Of a stretch of DNA of 64,000 bases, positions 31,682-43,275 are shown one piece after another (within the stretch, counting starts at the first letter, position 1; each line of letters opens with the position of its first letter). The notes below the pieces were generated by a model, which had not been told where the DNA came from, did not search any database, and worked only from the letters and a program-made list of their open reading frames with translations. This DNA is from Anisus vortex (taxonomy: Eukaryota > Mollusca > Gastropoda > Planorbidae), in assembly GCA_949126835.1 (NCBI GenBank), contig OX421494.1, positions 2,673,201 to 2,737,200 on the forward strand, read 5' to 3'. Both the position numbers and the translations under genes were made by a program.

Positions 31682-33775
31682 ATTGAATTCCTTGATGTTT
31701 TAAGCCCGAATAGATTTTTACAAATATGTGACAAAGCTTTCAGCCAATGTTGTCGTCAAGTCTGTCACATCTTCTGTGTCGGCAGTGTCGTCATTGACAA
31801 TGAGAATGTCGCCTTTTAGCTTTGCGCTGTATTCGCGGTTCTTGTCAGCTAATCCAAGACAAAGCCGACATTTCAACTCAAACATATGTTGAAATGCACG
31901 TTTTAACTCAGGGCTCATCTTCAGTAGCCGGGAATACACCACGGCCAGGCATGCTTGCAACAGCAGCTCCAATATCTCGGAACAGGCTTCGGGGTTATTA
32001 ATACTAGAGATTGTTTTGGCCAGAAGGAGAAGAACGAAAGCGTCCTCATACTGTCCACTTTGTAAACAGCTAATGAGTCCACTTCGTAAAATGTCCAGAT
32101 CACTCATCTTCGGGTCTTGTTGAACTATTTGTTTGACCAAAGAAACAATACTCTCATAATCCTTCACTAGTTCCAGAAGTTTGATCTTGTCCTTGTTTCT
32201 TCTGTTTGATGGCGACATGTTTTCAACTTCACTCAACAGTTCATTAAATGTCGCCCAAACATTAGCTGTACTATTGATATAGTGTTCATTACGAGAGACC
32301 AAATCTGCAGCTAGACTTATAGCTTTTGTAAAATGTTCCTTAGCTTCCGAAAGGTACTCTGGATCATGCATTATTTCGCTAATTTTTTGGTAACATTTTC
32401 CAGCCATTTCGTAAGCTTGTATTGATATAGCGAGATAGCTTGCGCTTTGAAGATTTATGATTTGATTAAATTCTGCTAATGCAGATTCCATATTACCTGT
32501 TTCAAAATAAAGATTTCCCAAAGCAAGCCTTGCGGGTAGGTTTTCTTCATGAGAAACATCAATGGCTTTGATATAACATCTTTCGGCTTTATTTAGTAAT
32601 TTCTTTTCATGGTCAAGTTTATTCTCTTGTGACAAATCTTGTTCAGATGATGTAAGTTTTTGAGTTGAACACGACTGGTCAGAATGGTTCTCATCCTTCG
32701 GGTCCGCTGGAAGCAAAGTCTGCTGATTTCTATTCGCAGAGTTGTCCGAAATTTCTGAATGTTCGGAGACATTTTCAGTGTCCAGTTGTAATAGATGACT
32801 AGTAGTAAGAGATGCAGTGGCAGTTCCAGGAGATTTATCATCTATTGTTCCGCTGTGCTTGTTTCCTTGCTTGCAGACTTCGTTTCGATAATTTCTCATG
32901 TAGCATTCACCTAGGTGATGATACGCAATGCTGTTCGGTCTTAGTTCTACAGATTTTTCCAGTGTCTCAATAGCCTTGTCAATGTCCTTGCCTATCAGGC
33001 ATCTGCCCACATGCGTTAACACCGTGGGATTCTTAGCTCCGTAACTCAGAGCTCTTCCACAAACATCTTGAAAAAAGGGATCGTCGAATTCTCCGCTCGG
33101 TTTATTGCAGTAATCAACAGCCAGCTGAGCGTACGCCAGTCCTTTCAGTTTATCATCACCATTTTCTCCAACGTCTTCGAGCAGCTTTCGACATGCGGCC
33201 CGTTTATCCGAGTGTTCTTGACTACTACACGGGTAATTGGAAAATCTCCTGTATACCAACCCAAGTCCGAATTTCCACAGATAATTAGTAGGATACTCTT
33301 TAATACAGGACTCAAACATGTCAATGCAGAGCTAATAATTCTCCCTTCCTCCAAGTCGGCTATAGCAATAAGCTTGTTCCGCTAACGCTTCAATCTTCAG
33401 TTTGTTAAAATCGTCCTGATGTGAAAGTTCTATTAGATCATTGGAGTAGATGTTCTTCGCACCAATCAGGTGACCAGAACGGCATTGGAGAAAAACACAG
33501 TTCCCCAGGGCAGTCAGGTTTCTACGCTGTGTTAATTCAAGAACTTTTTCGTTTAACGCCTTAGCTTGTTTTTTCTCACCCAAACGAAAGAAAACCCAGG
33601 TCAGTAAATTTGAGTTCCGAATAGTCTCCTCGAGGCTGCAATCTGACGTTTCAGGGTCATTCTCAACATTGTTCCGGACATGGCGGAGACGTTCTGACGT
33701 CACTCGCTCACCATTGGCCAAATTAAATGTGCAAGGAAAATCGTTTAAATCAGTTTCCGGACTAAATGACGTCAT
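31682..33775 (-). pseudogene. TPR-2: large TPR exon with in-frame stops
   Basis: Starts at the ATG at 33775 (after acceptor tttatttatagcag). It is collinear with the other large exons but has a TAG at 33332-33334 where TPR-4 has Lys (GRENY*LCIDMF against GVENYKLCLSLF). Further TAA codons lie at 31718-31720 and 31700-31702, in the helix after KGDILIVNDDTADTED. No frameshift is needed to align the rest: TPR repeats NSIAYHHLGECYMRN, ARLALGNLYFETGNMESALAEF and the C-terminal block are all preserved. The linker is short and Ser/Gln-rich. Most likely a recently inactivated paralogue. A truncated product of about 147 residues, readthrough, or sequencing error at one site are alternatives. Confidence 0.8.
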
Positions 33776-33805
33776 TCTGCTATAAATAAAAGAAAAAAAA
33801 TGCAT

Positions 33806-35204
33806 TTGTGTACATGAAAGAATAAGCTGAAGTATTAGTTGTACATAGTTTTATAAAGTTGGCAATTCAAATCTTTGGTTTCAATGCAATTTTTCTGTGT
33901 ATTATCATGAGAATTTGCCTATTACATTATAAACATATTTCAATAGAAAATGGATTTTTCTTTATTAATGATAGTAACAAAAAAAAAAAAACTTTGTTGA
34001 ATAATACAGTCCTTTGTTCTTTTAACGTATCTGCGCACTTTTAAATCTTAAAATCAGAAAATAAGACAATAGTTTGCAAGAATATATCTAGAACTGAAAG
34101 TTAACATACTCACATTATGGTTTAGCATTGTATCATATAGCTAATAGGAAATGTTAATATGTTCTAATATAATTGTACAGTTTTTTTTGTTTTTTTTTTG
34201 TAATACAACTGAAGTTTAAAATAAATATTAATAAATAATTAATGCGAAAAAAAAAAGAAGATAACAGACCTATTTTTTGTTGTTGAAATATTGAACATGC
34301 ATACGTATCTTTTTCTAATGACAATAAAATAGACTAGACTGGACTAGATGTTAGTTGAGATGGCATATAACATTCAATAGTTGTTTTTGTGATATTGGTT
34401 GATGAAAACAAAACATTTCCCGAGTGCTTAGACAACCTGCTTCAGTTCAATGGCTTTTACTTCAAATAAAGTTATAAAGAATTATTTCTATCCACATTTC
34501 GGGAATTTCCAAACACTACTGCCAACTTTGAAACAAAGCATAACCTTTATTGAACATCGATATGAAACAGTTACATATTCTTATAACTAGGTATGTTGAA
34601 ATGCTACTAGTAGTCTACAGTTTCAATTTATAATATAAAGTCTTCGTTATGTTTTAGACAAAACAATTGCATCTCTAATTGGCATTCACGTTTGGTCAAT
34701 AAAGAATGGAAATCTTGGCACAAAGTTGTCATTTGCTGTGGAAACACCAACTACTGCATCTCAGCGGTCGTTAAAGCTAAGGATTATGTCATATCGGAAA
34801 TACCCGAATAAGATTACAAGTTGACCTACTTCAATACGAACTTACCAGAACAACACAAATTCTTAATCTCACTATTATGAAAAAAATGTAAAAAACGTAA
34901 GCAGTATTTGCAAAATGTCACGTACAATATACTTATCAAATTCAACAAAGATTGAAAGACTACCTGAAATCCAAAAACAAATATAAATCTACATCGAAAG
35001 AGAGCAGATTTTATAAACATTAGTCGTTTAATGGAACTTGACTTTGTGGTATGTAGATGGGAAAAAGTTTTCAATAAAAAAAAAAATTGAGTATACTGAA
35101 AATCGAATGAAACATGATGGAAACTGAAAGAGATATAACGAGCCTTGATAAAATTCGTTTTCTTTTAAATAAACCTTGAAAACATTGTATGATAGTATTG
35201 TATA
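33806..35204. other. Intergenic, AT-rich
   Basis: Between TPR-2 and the exons of TPR-1. Homopolymer runs and unsupported short frames only. The TPR-2 promoter and 5' exon are expected here but not identifiable. Confidence 0.4.
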
Positions 35205-35404
35205 GAGCACCCTTTTAATAATATTGTGCCAAAGTAGGATTTCTAAGTCATTCAGCGTGCCAACAAGCTAAGCTATATCCTGCTCACGCAGTCAATTTAT
35301 TGTAGAACATACCTGAATTGTATTTTTGTGTGGTCTTCCGCGTGCCATTGAAAATGGCTCTGCGCGACAAGTGTGGAACGCGTGCCATATGTTTCCGACC
35401 CCTG
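35205..35404. repeat. hAT-type MITE, copy D (degenerate left end)
   Basis: Internal GTGCCAAAGTAGGATTTC and CATTCAGCGTGCCAAC match copy B. The right end is GTGCCATATGTTTCCGACCC. The left terminus is eroded. Confidence 0.6.
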
Positions 35405-35598
35405 AGTTAGATAACGCGTGAATTCCATATATCTCAATTCATATAATAGGTCCTTGGTTCACAAAGTGTTCGATATGGTAGCTTGGGGGTCTGCGGCGTT
35501 TTTATAGAGGAAGCACAAAATATTTTACAAAGTAGTAAAAGAAAAATTCAATCAAGAATTATTTAGCCAGCACAGCACCCAGCCTCCTTTACTTTGTC

Positions 35599-35679
35599 TT
35601 AACCCTTCCCGTACCGACCTACTTCTATCTATGCTTCCTTAAGTTCCGCTATATACGCGCCCGGGACTGTAAGGGTTAA
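35599..35679. repeat. 81-bp piggyBac-type MITE, copy 1
   Basis: Starts TTAACCCTTCCCG and ends CTGTAAGGGTTAA. TTAA at both ends plus a CCC/GGG terminus is the piggyBac signature. An 81-bp copy in inverse orientation lies at 62149-62229. Confidence 0.75.
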
Positions 35680-35689
35680 CTATATCCAG

Positions 35690-35955
35690 GTTGCCAGCAG
35701 ATCTGGATAGACTCAGGGACACCCTTCAGACCTGGGACAAAATCCTAGCGTAACCAGGGTTTGAACGTGGCGGCACGGTGGCGTACCAAAGGTCCCGGGT
35801 TCGAATCCTGGTGCAGGCCCTGAGTCTGCCGAGTAAAATAAAGGTGGCTGTGCATAGTGCTGGTCACACAATCATCCAGTATGCCGTGGCCACAGAATCT
35901 GGTGAACGCTGCTTCACCGGCCCTATGGATCAATTAGGTCCCACGGGATATTTAT
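35690..35955 (+). mobile_element. SINE with an inverted partial copy at its 5' side
   Basis: The plus strand from about 35770 carries the tRNA-like B box (GGTCCCGGGTTCGAATCC) and SINE body (AAGGTGGCTGTGCATAGTG, GAACGCTGCTTCACCGGCC, GGATCAATTAGGTCC). Immediately left, 35690-35770 holds the reverse-oriented head (GATAGACTCAGGGACACCC, then ACCAGGGTTTGAAC). The result is a head-to-head arrangement of two copies. Confidence 0.65.
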
Positions 35956-37840
35956 AGTTCGTATGTCAAGTAATGTTTTTCAAACAATCAAAAAAAAAAG
36001 AATTGAAAAATTAAAAAAACTGTAATCAATATCTTTTAATGTTGAACAATTTTTTTATAAGTCAGCTTACAAATATTTTGTCATTATTGTTATTTTATGT
36101 AAAAACATATAATATTATTATGTTCATATATCATTAACTGGAATGTGATCTTATTATCACAAAATGAAAAATAATTTTAAATCACAAATGAAATTGAAAT
36201 ATAATCTTATGGGATAAATGTAGTTTAAATATAATCTTATAGTATCACAAAATGGAATTTAATCTTTTATCACAAATATGAATAATATACACTTCTAATA
36301 ATAAATTTTAATATAATATCACAAATAGGAAAATACACTTTAAAAAGAATAATAATCACAATATGCTCTTGATCACAAGCTGTAATACAACGGAATATTA
36401 TCAAAAGATTAAACATGTTGATTAGTAACATTAAATTCCATATAGACTCTAGTAAGCTTATACAAATATTGTTCTTCAAACGATTAAAAAAAAATAATAA
36501 TCTATACGAATTGTAAACAAAAAAATGTTAACCATACAAATATATTTATTATCAATAGTGTGACAAATTATTAGTTTCATTTTTTATTTTATCATTAAAA
36601 TTGAAATGTACAGAATCTAGAACATCACAATTTATAATCTACACAAGATCCATCAATGCACATTCCAGTCATTTTTGTAATCTAAATTCTTATAAATTTT
36701 AAACACATTATTATATATAATTACTAATTTATATTATATTGATGTATTCGTGTACACATTACACTATTTCATTTTGCTATATTTATATCGTTCATCGTTT
36801 ATATTTGTATATCATCTTCAAACAGAAACAATATAAACAAATAGGATAGCATAATTAAATTATATCTATATTGTTATATAAAACTATCGAAATTTAAAGA
36901 TCTATTCCTGTTATAGGCCACGGCTTATTAATGTTATAGAAATAATCTCTATTCTGAAACTGAATACATTTTTTAAGGGCCATTATATGACTGCGTTATT
37001 ATTATAAACACTTGGGATACACCATGGCCAAAAAAAAAATGTTACGACAAGATTATACATTGTCTTAGCAATATTATCTGAGAAAACATAATAAAGAACA
37101 AAAAAAAAAAGAAAGAAATACACCAGCAAATAGCGGAACGAAAAGGTCTTGTGTTGTAAATATACATTTGTATTTAAAATTCAATTTTCAAAAATTCAAA
37201 GTCATTTTACACCAAATAATGGGATAGACATAGCGCCCAGATTTCAATATACCAGATCTCATAACGTAAAGCCAAAGAAAAATAAAAGGTTTCAAAATAT
37301 ACTTCAAATAGTCAACATGTGGTATTGAAAAATAGTTGGCACTAAAATTCACCAAACTGACATTTTTGTCTTGTAAGTCAAAAGAATATTTAAACAAAAA
37401 TAGCTTCCTTGTATATTTAGCCTATAGCTATGCATGTATCAACTAAAGGAGTGATATTTTCCCATTTATCAATGATATTTTCACTTCTTGGTGACGTCCA
37501 TTTGCTACTAATGACCTGATACCGAGTGGAGCTGCTGTGGATCAGTTATATTGGGAGAATGTGGACCGGGTCGCATTTCACTTCCACTTCTGGAAATACA
37601 CTGGAATTTCCAGACTGGAATTTTAAGTTGAATACGAAAAATTATAATAAAACAATAAGTTTATTGCACCGATTTATGCGAGCATAATTATTTATAATAA
37701 CATAAAGCTGATTGACGAAAATTTATTGCCACCAGCCGTACTGGAAAATAAGACTAACTTCTACAAAAAAATTATGCAAAGCGACCCAATTTCACGGTAC
37801 AATGAAAAGTTGTAAATGACAATCTTAACGGCTCATTTGC
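35956..37840. other. Very AT-rich intergenic block
   Basis: Holds loose repeats of ATCACAAAATG and TATAATCTTAT between about 36150 and 36370. No coding or structured element recognised. Confidence 0.5.
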
Positions 37841-37854
37841 CAGACATGCTAGAT

Positions 37855-38070
37855 GTTCTTTTTTTTCACTATAAAAGAACAGACAAGACAACCTGCTAAG
37901 CCCCCGCCAACTCACACAGCCACATCATTTGAGTGCGTTATTTGCCCAAAAAAAACTTACAGGGCCCATATTGGACTAATAGGCTACCAGAGAAACCAGA
38001 AAGCTATACTGAGACGGGATCATCTTCAGAAAAGAGGGACGAACGACACAAATTTTTGCTCATGTAAAAT
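37855..38070 (+). mobile_element. Possible LINE tail with a degenerate zinc-finger-like motif
   Basis: The plus frame reads TATSFECVICPKKTYRAHIG, then LIGYQRNQ. This resembles the C-terminal CxxC...RIGLxxHxR tail at the end of some mollusc non-LTR retrotransposon ORFs. It is short and the second histidine is lost, so this is tentative. Confidence 0.35.
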
Positions 38071-38146
38071 ATAGCAAAAACCTTTAGATGACCCACATTT
38101 CAAATTGAAGGAAATACATTAAACAAACAAGTACAATTAAAACCAG

Positions 38147-38489
38147 TCAGTTAAATGACACTTTGGACTGGTCTTTGAAACTTTTGCAATGTTTTTCGAA
38201 GTCTTCCTCAACAAGATGGCAAAACAATCTCATCACAACTTCATTGTCTTCTTTAAACACATCTTTCATAATCCTTGCCCATAATATGTCTTCTTTCTCC
38301 GCTTCTGGTGTCGTTTGATCTAGAAGTGCTGTTATCAGGCATCTCAATTCCAGCCATGGTTCCTGTGTGATGTTAATGACTTCACACGCTAATAGCATAT
38401 GTGGGTGAATACCATCCTGTCTATAGCTTAATACCAAAAAACGTGTACCTTCAATAGCATGCAGTGCTTTCAGTATCGCATCGTATTCT
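38147..38489 (-). CDS. TPR-1 exon B (terminal coding exon)
   Basis: Acceptor ttttattttaacag|AGAATACG at 38489; stop at 38147; 343 nt, identical in length to TPR-3 exon B. With the two bases from exon A it begins Glu-Glu-Tyr-Asp (EEYDAILKALHAI). The strand TRFLVLSYRQDG follows, then LACEVINITQEPWLELRC and the helix NEVVMRLFCHLVEEDFEKHC. It has the same secondary-structure pattern and the same [LV]V[DE]EDFE[RK]H end as TPR-3. Confidence 0.8.
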
Positions 38490-38818
38490 CTGTTAAAATA
38501 AAATAAAAGAAAAAAATGTGTGCCATTCAAATAGAATGTTGAAGAAGCTGTAGATCTATACCCGTTTTAAATATTAGACGAACATGATTCATTTCTAAAC
38601 TGTAACTTGTCACTTTGTTTGTGTGAAGTTTACACGTTATGTGTTATTTCTTTTATAATTGTAATTATTATAGTTTTTTTTTATAATTAACTGATATATA
38701 ATTGTGATTCGCTTTAAAGAATTTTTTTTTATTAATTAAATTTAAGTTTTTCCTTCTGTTAACAAGCCAAAATATTCAACTAAATCAAAGTCATGTTGTA
38801 AGAAGGAAAATAGCTTAC

Positions 38819-38916
38819 TCTCCATCGTTGTCTCCAATAATGACTACAACTAAACTGTAATGTTCCATTTCCTGTAACTGGGACTCTGCACTCGGCTGGC
38901 CAAAACCAATTTTACT
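38819..38916 (-). CDS. TPR-1 exon A (98 nt)
   Basis: Acceptor tttcaaacag|AGTAAAATT at 38916; donor GGAGA|GTAAGC at 38819. Begins in phase 0, matching the large-exon donor. The peptide is SKIGFGQ, the helix ESQLQEMEHYS, and the strand LVVVIIGDNDGE. Confidence 0.8.
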
Positions 38917-39084
38917 CTGTTTGAAAAGATATTTATAAAAACATTTTTTAAATGGGTTCAAGTTTCAATAACGTTCTCTAAAGTGTAAATTATTAATGCA
39001 TACTAAAGTTAAAATTAAAATGTCATCTTCTAAAGTGTAAATTTAAATGAAATGATCTAAAGCCATATTTAGGAGGGAGGGGGG

Positions 39085-39262
39085 GGTACAGTGGCCAAAC
39101 GGTAGAGTGTTTGGCTGGCGTACCAAGGGTCCTGGGTTCGAGGTCATGGTAAAGGCCAGGTTGTGTTCCCCGGGTCCAGAGGGTGTCCCTGAGTCTATCC
39201 ATCTCTAATGACTTTAGTTGAGGTAAAGTAAAGGCGGCTACAACGGTACTACTCCACTTACT
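39085..39262 (+). mobile_element. tRNA-derived SINE, 3'-truncated
   Basis: The head has A-box-like GTGGCCAAACGGTAGAGTG and B-box-like GGTCCTGGGTTCGAGGTC, then CCCGGGTCCAGAGGGTGTCC, CTGAGTCTATCC and AAAGTAAAGGCGGCT. In TPR-1 intron 1. Clearest view of the tRNA-like head in the window. Confidence 0.7.
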
Positions 39263-39919
39263 CAAAACTTCACCACACTATTGGCTCAGCAGACTAGACA
39301 AACCCCATTTTCCTCAAAGTGAGAACACGAGGCTGTTTTAGATGATTACACACAGCCAGGCTCTTTTAAGGCTCAGCCCAGCTCTGAAGACTCTGGTCCA
39401 TCTCACGAATCTATCTGTTGGTACTCTCTTATGAGCACGGTTAACTGAGAGGACACACTCCTGGATTTCTTAGTCCGCTATAAACAACTGTATGACCTGG
39501 TATTCACTATAAAGTCACCATGTACCGAAGGTTTGAAATAGCCAGTAGTGTATGGATGAGCCGACTAGGCTTTCCCCAGAATAGAGATCGATGGCTAATC
39601 AGAAATTAGAATGATCATCAATGAAGAGCAACCACCTCTGACCTAAAACCTAGTCCCGATTTCCTTGATGGACATTATGATGGCTTTCGTCTCTGTTTTG
39701 TAGGTGCAGATTGCATCACATGGCTCGGACAACTCTTCTCTTTGGTTTTCTTTTCTGAGTGTAGAGCTCTATGTAGAATACTTAACTCGTCACTAATGGT
39801 GGTACTTCAATCAGTAAACGCAGAATGTAAATTGTTATCTCTCTCCTCTTCTCCCGCATCGACTATTGCTATTCGCTCTTGGCTGGTCTCTCGGCATCCT
39901 CCCTTCAGGGACTCTAACA

Positions 39920-40407
39920 AATCCAGTACTGCGCAGCCCGACTAGTTCTCAAGAAGAAGAAGTCAAATAATATCACTCCTCTGCTCCGATCTCTGCACTG
40001 GCTACCCATCAACAACCGGATCTCGTATAAGCTGGCTTCTCTCTGCTATAAGTGTCTGAATAACTCTGCCCCGGATTACCTTCGCTCCTGTCTTGAGCTC
40101 TACACCCAATCCCGCCCACTTCGATCGGCTTCTGACGCGCTTACTCTGCGGATCCTTTGTGTGAGGCTAGTGTCCGCTGGCGAACGTGCTTTCTCCTACG
40201 CGGGACCGTCTTTTGGAATCACCTCCCACAACAGCTTCGCCAGAGCCCTAGCTTCGACACCTTCAGAAGCCGACTGAAGACTCACCTATTTCGTTAGCAG
40301 TATTTGCGTATACATATTTTTATTTTCGTCTCTTGTTCGTTGGCTGTATTATGTAACTGTCGTTTCTGCGCATAGAATTGTTATCAACGGGATATGCGCC
40401 CTATAAG

Positions 40408-40449
<42 letters not shown>

Positions 40450-40450
40450 T
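39920..40450 (+). mobile_element. LINE 3' end with (ATT)n tail
   Basis: Plus strand encodes the usual C-terminal segment of Jockey/CR1/L2-type ORF2: NNITPLLRSLHWLPINNRIS, YKCLNNSAPDYLRSC, SRPLRSASDALTL and a degenerate NSLP-like motif. It then reads, out of frame, the TFRSRLKTHLF end. The 3' UTR terminates in (ATT)n at about 40408-40450. A 5'-truncated, frame-damaged copy in TPR-1 intron 1, antisense to the gene. The stretch 39263-39919 to its left may be further decayed LINE but shows no clear motif. Confidence 0.75.
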
Positions 40451-40613
40451 GCATTGAGAACCTTCTTCGACCCTCCAATTGCTATCTTACTTTTGAAAAT
40501 CTAGCTTCTATTGCATCGGTTCTAAGAATTGAACACATTTATGTAGTATAAAACATGTATTTTATGTGTAGCTGTGATTTCGTTAAGGTAATTAAAAATA
40601 AACACAAACCAAC

Positions 40614-42692
40614 CTCTATATATGAAGTATCAAGACCAAAGATTACACTGAGTGCAAGGGTCAAATTTATGGCCAAAATTGAGGTGGCATCCAGGTCGTC
40701 TTCACTGTTGGCCGAAAAATCATTGACCAGAAGAACGTCACTTTTCTTCACTTCAGTTTCTTCGTCCTCTCCGCTGACCATTCCAGTCCAGTGGCCATAC
40801 TTCATCTGGAACATTTGTTGAAATATACGTCTGCAATCTACACTGCGTTTGGTCAATCTCAACCAGGAAGTAGATATATAGGTACTGGCTTTTGTAATGG
40901 CCAACTCTGGGCTATTCCATAAGTCATTGTTTATTAGGGCACTTTTTGTACTAGCCATTCTAAGAAAAGTATGAGCACCTTCAAAATCCCTATTCTTTAA
41001 ATAACTCTTCAAACCTGTATGAAACATTTCGATGTCATCAAGTTCAAGTCCTTCTTCCAACATTTCTTTGATCACTTCTGCAATGTCTTGATTCTGTGCA
41101 AGCTTTAGAAGCATCACGAGCTCTTTATAGTATTCTTTTGGTATAGCTATTTCTTGGACATCTTTTAGCAATAGCTTAAAGGCATTCCACACATCCGTTT
41201 CACAGTTTTTATATTTTGCATTTCTGGAGGAAAGATCTGCAGCAAGTCCTAGAGCTTTCTTAAAGTGTTCTTTGGCTTTTTTCTTGTAAAAATCTGAATC
41301 ACTTTGTTCCAATGATTCATTCAGATTTTTTAAACATTTTCCCGCTTTTTCGTGCGCCGTTATTTGACATATAAGGTAATCATTCTCTAATTCACTTATA
41401 ATTGCACAGTACTGTTCAAGCGCTTTCTCAAAGTCATGTAAATCCATATAAAGGTCCCCAAGGCTGACTTTAGCAGGAATGTTCTGTTGATGAGAAACAT
41501 TGAATGACTCTTCGAAAAAAAAAATAGCATCCTTTATTAATGGATCAGTCTTGTCTAGATGACTTGTACTAATGGATGTTATTTCTATTAATGAATCTAC
41601 ACTGCACATCTTCACTATACCCGAGGTGGTTGATTTACCTACAGTGTCACTGCTAGTCAGGCAATCGGACTCGCCCGATATCTGACCGCTCTCTTGGCTG
41701 GGGCAGCAATTCTCGGGTTCTGGAAATGAGTCTTCGTCTTTAGCGCCATTACTTTCCTCGTCTTTGTGGCAGCTTTTTGACAATCGAGCTTTCTTCCAAA
41801 GACACAAACCTAAATGATGAAATGTCATTGAGTAATCTCTCAACTCAGCAGATTTTCTTAATAATTCAATAGCCTTATCTAAGTCATCTTCCTTAATGCC
41901 CATTCCACACATGGTCAAGACAGTATAATTTTCGCCGTCATTTTCCAAGGCCTTTTCCAGTAATTTCATGTTATCTAAACCTTTAAAAATAACTTCCGGC
42001 TCTGGATGATCACTATATTGTCTTAACTCTACCAGTTGGGCATAAGCAAGCCCTCTTAGTCTACCGTCACCATTCTCTGCAACATCAAATAATAGTCTGG
42101 CACATTCCTCTGTTTTTTCATTAACATCTATTTCTTCATGATAAGAACTTAGATTGCTATTTGTTAATCTTCTGTATGCAAGCCCAAGACCATATTTCCA
42201 CATGTAATTTTTTGGGCATTTTTCAACGCATTCCTTGAACAGTTTGATACAAAATTGTATATTTTCAAATCCACCAAGTTTTAAATAGCTGTAAGCTTGT
42301 TCTGAAAAGGCTTCTGTTCTTAAGACATCAAATGTTTTTTCTTTTGTCAATGGTTGCAGTTCCTTAATAAAATAATTTCTTGCGTTAATTTGATCGCCCT
42401 TTTTGCATAAAATAAACATATAATTTCCAAGTGCTGTTATATTTTGCCTATTTGTTATCCCAAGAACTTCGGCATTTTTCTTTAGCGCTTCTTCTATTTG
42501 ATCTAAATTAAACAAGACCAAAGTCAACAGATTTAAAATTCGAACATTCTCTTCTGATGTAATGCTATCGTCTAAATCTCTTTCAATATTGCCTCTGATA
42601 TGTCGGAATTTCTTTCTTGACACTTTCTTCAGTGTGATCAAATTAAAGCTGCACGGATAATCTTTCAACGCTTCATCGGGGTTGAACAACAT
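40614..42692 (-). CDS. TPR-1: large TPR exon of an IFIT/TTC22-like gene
   Basis: Exon of 2079 nt (693 codons) from the ATG at 42692 (acceptor atatacacag|ATG) to a donor (GAG|GTTGGT) at 40614. Joined to exons A and B it predicts a protein of about 839 residues. The N-terminal TPR block (about 45-300) includes YMWKYGLGLAYRRL, LRGLAYAQLVELRQY and YSMTFHHLGLCLWKKA. A short Ser/acidic linker is at about 305-375. The second TPR block includes KVSLGDLYMDLHDFEKAL and AKEHFKKALGLAADL. The tail is SGEDEETEVKKSDVLLVND, then a hydrophobic helix LTLALSVIFGLDTSYIE at the donor. This is the shortest linker among the intact paralogues. No disruption seen. It is the most upstream member of the array, and the best candidate for a complete functional gene here. 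Confidence 0.88.
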
Positions 42693-43054
42693 CTGTGTAT
42701 ATTAGACATTACATTTTAACTAGATTCTATAAATAGTAGGTTTCTTAATGACTGAAGCTGTAGAAATATTGTTTAAACATGTAACTAAAGCCTATTAGCA
42801 ATACAGCAAAAAAAGAAAACAAATATCTACAAAATTTACAAATATTGAAAAGAAAAATAATCGCCAGATGCATCTTATAGTCTCGATAAGTAAAATAACT
42901 TTGAATGAAACAAAATAAAATCAATTGTTTTCTTTTCTTATACTTAAAATTATAGCGAATACAAATCTCTATATATTGAAATGTCCATTACTCTGCTCAG
43001 ATCTATTTTAATTTTTTTTCAAGCTGCTTATATAGTAAAAAAAAAAAAGCAACC
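42693..43054. other. 5' flank of TPR-1, AT-rich
   Basis: Contains the acceptor preceding the TPR-1 ATG and otherwise AT-rich sequence. A promoter or 5' exon cannot be defined. Confidence 0.4.
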
Positions 43055-43275
43055 CGTTAGACCAAATTGATCCCTAGGTGAAGCAGCGTTCATCAGTTTC
43101 TGTGGCCACTAGGTGATTGTGTTGACAGAACCATGTACTGCCGCCTTTACTTTACCCCAACTAAGGTCAGGTACCCATCAGAGCTGGATAGACTCAGGAA
43201 CACCCTCCATCACAGAAATAATCCTAGCCTGCACCAGGATTCGAACCCGGGACTTTCGTTACGCCAGCCAAACGC
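43055..43275 (-). mobile_element. tRNA-derived SINE
   Basis: Reverse orientation. Tail ACCAAATTGATCCCTAGGTG and GTTCATCAGTTTCTGTGGCC, body TTTACTTTACCCCAACTAAG and CATCAGAGCTGGATAGACTC, head with CAGGATTCGAACCCGGGAC and ACGCCAGCCAAACGC. Nearly full length. Confidence 0.75.

Noticed and set aside
34826..35210. Minus-strand frames of 60-82 codons
   Set aside because: Phe/Tyr/Leu-rich translations of AT-rich DNA with no domain and no splice context.
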